Below are positions 59,729-64,000 of a DNA stretch of 64,000 nucleotides, one piece after another. Below the pieces are notes generated by a model that was not told where the DNA came from, searched no databases, and saw only the letters and a list, made by a program, of their open reading frames with translations. How positions within the stretch are numbered: position 1 is the first letter of the stretch; each line of letters opens with the position of its first letter. A program made the position numbers and the translations under genes. This DNA comes from an uncultured Oscillospiraceae bacterium (GTDB taxonomy: Bacteria > Bacillota > Clostridia > Oscillospirales > Oscillospiraceae), in NCBI GenBank assembly GCA_947623745.1, contig CANQHN010000009.1:1-64000 (forward strand), in the 5' to 3' direction.

Positions 59729-60523
59729 ATGTTTACAGCATTGACGATCGCTGGGAGCGATTCCAGCGGAGGCGCCGGCATCCAGGCGGACATCAAGACC
59801 ATGACGGCCAACGGCGTGTACGCCATGAGCGCCATTGCCGCCCTCACCGCCCAGAATACCACCGGGGTCAAGAGCATCCTGGAGTCCACTCCGGAGTTCC
59901 TGGCCGACCAGCTGGACTGCGTCTTTACCGACATCTTCCCCGACGCGGTAAAGACCGGCATGGTCTCCAGCATCCCCCTCATCGAGGTCATCGCGGACAA
60001 GCTGAAGCAGTACGGGGCGAGGAACATCGTGGTGGACCCGGTGATGGTGGCCACCAGCGGCGCCCGGCTCATCTCCGAGGACGCCATCGGCGCCCTGAAG
60101 GAGCGGCTGTTCCCCCTGGCCTGCGTGCTCACCCCCAACGTGCCGGAGGCGGAGGTCCTCTCTGGGCTGACCATCTCCGGCCCGGCGGACATGGAGCGGG
60201 CCGCCCAGGCCATCGGCGGGCGCTACGGCTGCGCCGTGCTGTGCAAGGGGGGCCATCAGATCAGCGACGCCGACGACCTGCTGTGGCGGGACGGGGAGCT
60301 GCGCTGGTTCCGGGGCAGGCGCATCGACAACCCCAACACCCACGGCACCGGCTGCACCCTCTCCAGCGCCATCGCCGCCAACTTGGCCAAGGGATACGGG
60401 CTGGACGAGAGCGTGGAGCGGGCCAAGCGGTACATCTCCGGCGCCCTGGGGGCCATGCTGGACCTGGGGGCCGGCCAGGGGCCCATGAACCACCTCTACG
60501 ATTTGAAAAGCGAATTTATTTGA
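59729..60523 (+). CDS. thiD: Hydroxymethylpyrimidine/phosphomethylpyrimidine kinase
   Basis: 264 aa; GTAAGGAGAAAAGGAT precedes ATG 59729. Ribokinase fold: ALTIAGSDSSGGAGIQADIK, DPVMVATSGARLISEDAI, LTPNVPEAEVLSGL and the anion-hole NTHGTGCTLSSAIAANLAKG. Phosphorylates HMP and HMP-P for thiamine synthesis; some members act on pyridoxal instead. No other thi gene is in the window. Confidence 0.93.
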   Translation: MFTALTIAGSDSSGGAGIQADIKTMTANGVYAMSAIAALTAQNTTGVKSILESTPEFLADQLDCVFTDIFPDAVKTGMVSSIPLIEVIADKLKQYGARNIVVDPVMVATSGARLISEDAIGALKERLFPLACVLTPNVPEAEVLSGLTISGPADMERAAQAIGGRYGCAVLCKGGHQISDADDLLWRDGELRWFRGRRIDNPNTHGTGCTLSSAIAANLAKGYGLDESVERAKRYISGALGAMLDLGAGQGPMNHLYDLKSEFI

Positions 60524-60529
60524 ACGGAA

Positions 60530-60559
60530 AACACCTGCCCGCCGGGGCAGGTGTTTTTT
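60530..60559. terminator. Bidirectional terminator between thiD and recR
   Basis: AACACCTGCCC / GGGCAGGTGTT with T6 on the plus side and an A-rich run on the other. Confidence 0.85.
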
Positions 60560-60568
60560 GTGTACGGG

Positions 60569-61171
60569 TCAGATCTCCCGGCGGCCCTCCAGGGCGCGCA
60601 TGAGTGTGGCGTCGTCGGCGTACTCCAGGTGGCTGCCCACGGGGATGCCGTAGGCCAGGCGGGTGACCTTTACGCGGAAGGGCTTGAGCAGGCGGGACAG
60701 GTACATGGCGGTGGCCTCCCCCTCGGTGTCGGGGTTGGTGGCCATGATGACCTCCTGCACGGTGCCGCCACTCACCCGCTCCACCAGCTCCCGGATGCGC
60801 AGGTCGTCCGGGCCGATGTGGTTCATGGGGGAGATGACCCCGTGGAGCACGTGGTAGAGCCCCTGGTACTCCCGGGAGCGCTCCATGGCGGCCACGTCCT
60901 TGGGGTCGGCCACCACGCACACGGTGCTCTCGTCCCGGCGGGGGCTGGCGCAGATGGGACAGGGGCCGTCCCCCTCGGTGAGGTTCTGGCAGACGGGACA
61001 GCAGTGGATGTCCCGCTTGGCGTTCAAAATGGCCTGGGCGAATTGCTCGGCCTCCTCCTGGGGCAGGGAGAGCACGTGGAAGGCCAGGCGCTGGGCGGAT
61101 TTCACGCCGACCCCGGGCAGCTTAGCGAACTGCTCCACCAGCGCGTCCAGGGCAGGGGAGAAGCTGGGCAT
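60569..61171 (-). CDS. recR: Recombination protein RecR
   Basis: 200 aa from the ATG at 61171 (TTAGGAGGTCCTCGCCC upstream). Helix-hairpin-helix KLPGVGVKSAQRLAFHVL, the four-cysteine zinc finger CCPVCQNLTEGDGPCPICAS, and the TOPRIM domain (VCVVADPKDVAAMERSREYQ, ATNPDTEGEATAMYLSRLL). Loads RecA at gaps with RecO. 13 bp downstream of rpe. Confidence 0.96.
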   Translation of the reverse strand: MPSFSPALDALVEQFAKLPGVGVKSAQRLAFHVLSLPQEEAEQFAQAILNAKRDIHCCPVCQNLTEGDGPCPICASPRRDESTVCVVADPKDVAAMERSREYQGLYHVLHGVISPMNHIGPDDLRIRELVERVSGGTVQEVIMATNPDTEGEATAMYLSRLLKPFRVKVTRLAYGIPVGSHLEYADDATLMRALEGRREI

Positions 61172-61184
61172 GGGCGAGGACCTC

Positions 61185-61835
61185 CTAACGCGCCCCGCGC
61201 AGGGCGGCGATGGCGGCGGGGATATCGGGGGCGTTGTAGACATAGGAGCCGGCCACCAGCACGTTGGCCCCGGCGGCCACGGCGGCGGGGGCGGTGTCCA
61301 GGGCCACGCCGCCGTCGATCTCCAGCTCGCAGGCGGGGTTGTACTGCTGGATGATCTCCCGCACCCGGCGGATGGTGTCCAGCTGGCCGGGGATGAACTT
61401 CTGCCCGCCGAAGCCGGGCTCCACCGTCATCACCAGCACCAGGTCCAACTGCTCGATGTAGGGCAAAATGGCCTCCGGGGAGGTGATGGGCCGCAGGGCC
61501 ACCGCTTTCTTCACCCCGCACTGGCCCATAATGTCCAGGGCCTTGGCGATGCCAGTGGGGTGGTCGGACTCCAGGTGGACGGAGAGCAGATCGGCCCCCG
61601 CCTTGGCGAACCCCTCGATGTACCGGGCGGGCTTTTCGATCATCAGATGCACGTCCAGGAACATATCGGTGCACTTGCGGATGGACTTGACCACCGGGAT
61701 GCCGATGGTGATGTTGGGCACGAAAGCGCCGTCCATCACGTCCACGTGGAGGTAGTCGGCGGCGGCGACCTTTTTGATATCGCGCTCCAGGTTGGCGAAG
61801 TCGGCGGATAGGATGGAGGGGGCGACCTTGATCAT
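61185..61835 (-). CDS. rpe: Ribulose-phosphate 3-epimerase
   Basis: 216 aa; AAGAGAGGATCGCT precedes the ATG at 61835. TIM barrel with metal-site residues in IKVAPSILSADFANLERDIK, LHVDVMDGAFVPNITIG, DVHLMIEKPARYIE, VMTVEPGFGGQKF and ELEIDGGVALDTAP. Interconverts ribulose-5-P and xylulose-5-P in the pentose phosphate pathway. Confidence 0.96.
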   Translation of the reverse strand: MIKVAPSILSADFANLERDIKKVAAADYLHVDVMDGAFVPNITIGIPVVKSIRKCTDMFLDVHLMIEKPARYIEGFAKAGADLLSVHLESDHPTGIAKALDIMGQCGVKKAVALRPITSPEAILPYIEQLDLVLVMTVEPGFGGQKFIPGQLDTIRRVREIIQQYNPACELEIDGGVALDTAPAAVAAGANVLVAGSYVYNAPDIPAAIAALRGAR

Positions 61836-62017
61836 AGCGATCCTCTCTTTTCAAAATATTTTGAGACACTCCAGGGGGCTGTTTTCAGGGGCAGAGGCGG
61901 GCCCGGCGGCATAGGATACAGCGCGGAGGGGAGTTTCCCACAGGCCCGGCGGCACGCACCCCGGCCCGCTCCCACGACCGCCCGGCACACCGCCGGCCTG
62001 TCCGCTTTTGAATAGCC

Positions 62018-62213
62018 GCCCGCTGGCGCAGCCAGCGGGCGGCGCAGTTTCCGGAGGGAGAGAGCGGATATGGGGAGAGAGGCGGAAGGAAAGATGGTGT
62101 GGAAGAAAACCATCAGGGTTGTCTTCCACGTGAGATCCGGCGGCCCGGCATAGCCGGGCCGCGCCCGCTGGCTGCGCCAGCGGGCGGCGCAGTTTTCGGA
62201 GGGAGAGAGCGGA
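62018..62213. repeat. Two copies of a hairpin plus 39-bp direct repeat between rpe and ilvA
   Basis: GCCAGCGGGCGGCGCAGTTT followed by CGGAGGGAGAGAGCGGAT occurs at 62031-62069 and 62175-62213, each copy preceded by GCCCGCTGGC to form a hairpin with GCCAGCGGGC. No gene in 61836-62233. Looks like a dispersed chromosomal repeat inserted or duplicated here. Confidence 0.8.
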
Positions 62214-62233
62214 TTCAGGGAAAACAGGCGCGG

Positions 62234-63454
62234 TCAGTTGTAGATCTCCGGGGTGAGGACCACCTGGACCTGATAGCCGCTCTGGCGCAGGGCCTCCAGG
62301 ATGGCGCTCTTGTGGTCGTGGCCGAAGGCCTCCAGGGTGACCTTCAGCTCCACCCCGGACTGGCGGTTGATGTTGACGAACTGGTTGTGCTCCAGCTTGA
62401 TGATGTTGCCGTTCTCCCTGGCCAGGATCTCCGCCACCCGCAGCAGCTCGCCGGGGCGGTCGGGCAGCATGACGGAGAAGGTGAAGATGCGCCCGCGCTC
62501 GATGAGCCCGTGCTGCACCAGGGAGGACATGGTGATCACGTCCATGTTGCCCCCGGAGAGGATGCAGACCACGTTCTCGTTTTTGCAGTCCAGGTGCTTC
62601 AGGGCGGCCACGGACAGAAGGCCGGAGTTCTCCACCACCATCTTGTGCCGCTCCATCACGTCCAGGAAGGCCTCCACCAGCTCGTGGTCGGGGATGGTGA
62701 TGATCTGGTCCACGTTGTCCCGGACGTAGGGGAACACCAGCTCGCCCACCGTCTTGACGGCGGTGCCGTCGGCGATGGTGTTGGCGCTGGGCAGGGTGAC
62801 CACGTGGCCGGCCTCCAGGCTGGCCTTCATGGAGGCGGCCCCCTCCGGCTCCACGCCGATGACCCGCACGTTGGGGTTGAGCAGCTTGGCCAGGGTGGAC
62901 ACGCCGGCGGACAGGCCGCCGCCCCCGATGGGCACCAGGATCGCGTCCACGTCGGGCAGGTCCTGGAAAATCTCGTAGGCGATGGTGCCCTGGCCGGTGG
63001 CCACGTCCAGGTCGTTGAAGGGGTGGACGTAGGTCAGGCCCTTCTCCTGGGCCAGCTGGGCGGCCAGCTCCGCCGCGTCGTCGAACACGCCGCCGTGGAG
63101 GATGACGTTGGCCCCGTACTCCTTGGTGTTGTTCACCTTCACCAGGGGGGTGGTGGTGGGCATGACGATGGTGGCCTCTACCCCCGCCTGCTGGGCGGCG
63201 TAGGCCACGCCCTGGGCGTGGTTGCCGGCGGAGGCGGTGACCAGGCCCCGCTGCTTCTGCTCCTGGGTGAGGGTGCTGATCTTATAGTAGGCGCCGCGGA
63301 TCTTGTAGGCGCCGGTGACCTGCATATTCTCCGGCTTGAGATATACGTTGTTCCCGCAGCCCCGGGACAGGGAGGGGGAGTGGATGAGGGGGGTGGGACG
63401 CAGCACGCCCTTGAGCACGTTGCGGGCGGATTTGAACTTCTCCAGGGTCAGCAT
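62234..63454 (-). CDS. ilvA: Threonine ammonia-lyase
   Basis: 406 aa; AAAGGAGCTGTCAGCG precedes the ATG at 63454. PLP fold type II: Lys in VYLKPENMQVTGAYKIRGAY, TASAGNHAQGVAYAAQ, and the phosphate loop VPIGGGGLSAGVSTL. The last ~75 residues form an ACT domain (VMLPDRPGELLRVAEILARE). Deaminates threonine to 2-oxobutyrate; the short single-ACT form is the catabolic or feedback-modulated type. No T-box leader seen. Confidence 0.94.
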   Translation of the reverse strand: MLTLEKFKSARNVLKGVLRPTPLIHSPSLSRGCGNNVYLKPENMQVTGAYKIRGAYYKISTLTQEQKQRGLVTASAGNHAQGVAYAAQQAGVEATIVMPTTTPLVKVNNTKEYGANVILHGGVFDDAAELAAQLAQEKGLTYVHPFNDLDVATGQGTIAYEIFQDLPDVDAILVPIGGGGLSAGVSTLAKLLNPNVRVIGVEPEGAASMKASLEAGHVVTLPSANTIADGTAVKTVGELVFPYVRDNVDQIITIPDHELVEAFLDVMERHKMVVENSGLLSVAALKHLDCKNENVVCILSGGNMDVITMSSLVQHGLIERGRIFTFSVMLPDRPGELLRVAEILARENGNIIKLEHNQFVNINRQSGVELKVTLEAFGHDHKSAILEALRQSGYQVQVVLTPEIYN

Positions 63455-63606
63455 CGCTGACAGCTCCTTTACTAAGACGTTGCATAACGTATCATACTAA
63501 ATCTCGCCGGGGAAGTCAACGACAAAGGGGCCTTTTCAGGCGGATTTCAGAAGATTTCGGGGGCGGGGAGCGCCGGGGAAAATCCGCCGCCGCCGGGGCG
63601 TTCTCC

Positions 63607-63635
63607 TTGACAGGGCGGGGGCGGGGGAGTACAAT
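63607..63635 (+). promoter_or_regulatory. Promoter of the XpaC-family gene
   Basis: TTGACA, 17-bp G-rich spacer, TACAAT, 62 bp before ATG 63698. Confidence 0.75.
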
Positions 63636-63697
63636 ATATCCGTGAGATTTTACCTATATCCGCGCCGGAGACGGCGCGGCCCGGGAGGCATGGCACT

Positions 63698-64000
63698 ATG
63701 GCAAAGCATGTGAAGAAGTCCGCGGCCCCGATCTACCTGGTGGGCGCGGTGTGGCTGGTATACGCGCTGATCTTCCCCCTGTACGCCCTGCCCCACTACC
63801 TGATCTGCGCCGCCCTGTCCGCCGCCGCCTTCCTCGCCGGGAAGGCCCTCTTCCCGGACAGGACCTATGAGATCCCCGGGGAGAAGGAGCCGGAAAAGGC
63901 CAAACCCGAGCAGAAGGCCAAAAAGCCGGAGACCACCGGCAACCCCGACATCGATAAGCTGGTCCAGGAGCGGGACCGGGCCCTCTCCGAGATGCGCCGC
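63698..64000 (+). CDS. XpaC-family (5-bromo-4-chloroindolyl phosphate hydrolysis) protein, partial
   Basis: The first 101 codons, open to the window end; not in the ORF track. GGGAGGCATGGCACT precedes ATG 63698. Two membrane helices (AAPIYLVGAVWLVYALIFPL; YLICAALSAAAFLAGKALFP), a Lys/Glu/Pro-rich linker, then GNPDIDKLVQERDRALSEMR, the start of the XpaC domain. Members are often next to TelA-type tellurite-resistance genes; the downstream gene is outside the window. Confidence 0.72.
   Translation, partial: MAKHVKKSAAPIYLVGAVWLVYALIFPLYALPHYLICAALSAAAFLAGKALFPDRTYEIPGEKEPEKAKPEQKAKKPETTGNPDIDKLVQERDRALSEMRR

Noticed and set aside
63455-63697. T-box or leader attenuator upstream of ilvA
   Set aside because: No T-box sequence and no antiterminator/terminator pair; the leader to the ATG is short.

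Overview
The window has two parts. Bases 1 to about 37,540 are a mobile element with the gene content of an integrative conjugative element (ICE) of the clostridial type, plus the tail of a neighbouring element at the left edge. Bases about 37,540 to 64,000 are GC-rich chromosome of a spore-forming Clostridia member. I infer an Oscillospiraceae-like gut bacterium (Flavonifractor / Lawsonibacter type) from the high GC, the alpha/beta small acid-soluble spore protein, CIRCE-controlled clpB and hsp20, and the Gram-positive transport and metabolic genes. The genus is not proven by the sequence.

Element, left to right. A serine recombinase C-terminus broken by an in-frame TAG (1-639) is followed by a putative att site. 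Then come a RepA_N initiator carrying five 23-bp iteron-like repeats inside its coding region, a ParB-like protein without a ParA partner, an ArdC-type antirestriction metallopeptidase and several ICE proteins of unknown function. An ECF sigma / membrane-regulator cassette (8.3-9.8 kb) interrupts this row between two copies of a 172-bp direct repeat. The transfer module runs from 11.4 to 24.6 kb: a RelBE-like toxin-antitoxin pair, MobC, a MOBP relaxase, PcfB, a second ArdC-like protein with a lost zinc motif, a secreted membrane-anchored protein, a sortase, a stalk-domain-like secreted protein, Maff2, VirB6-like, PrgI, VirB4, a DUF4258/YgiT toxin-antitoxin-like pair and a large NlpC/P60 hydrolase. 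No VirD4/TcpA coupling protein is visible. Cargo (25-35 kb) has two BlaI/BlaR1-like regulator pairs, lipoproteins, a YdcF-family protein, and a DUF6514 gene next to a stand-alone Spo0A DNA-binding domain. The element ends with a TnpW-like small protein and an intact large serine recombinase, just 3' of a tRNA-Ala(CGC) gene.

A near-perfect 29-bp palindrome (arm GAAATGCGTCTCAA, one central A or T, then the reverse complement) occurs about ten times in the element, mostly in the leaders of plus-strand genes. It looks like an element-wide operator or leader hairpin and is the strongest unexplained signal here.

Chromosome. tRNA-Ala is preceded by two degenerate tRNA 5'-half relics. Then follow clpB and hsp20 (each behind a CIRCE), an amino-acid ABC transporter, a SASP gene, an orphan sugar-type binding lipoprotein beside a hybrid histidine kinase, a DtxR-family regulator divergent from feoA-feoA-feoB-FeoB-associated protein (with DtxR-like inverted repeats), lysA, a third BlaI/BlaR1 pair divergent from a membrane glycosyltransferase-like gene, a DUF378 protein, cdd, thiD, recR, rpe, ilvA, and the start of an XpaC-family gene. 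The operator layout of the chromosomal BlaI pair matches that of the first cargo pair, so cross-talk is possible.
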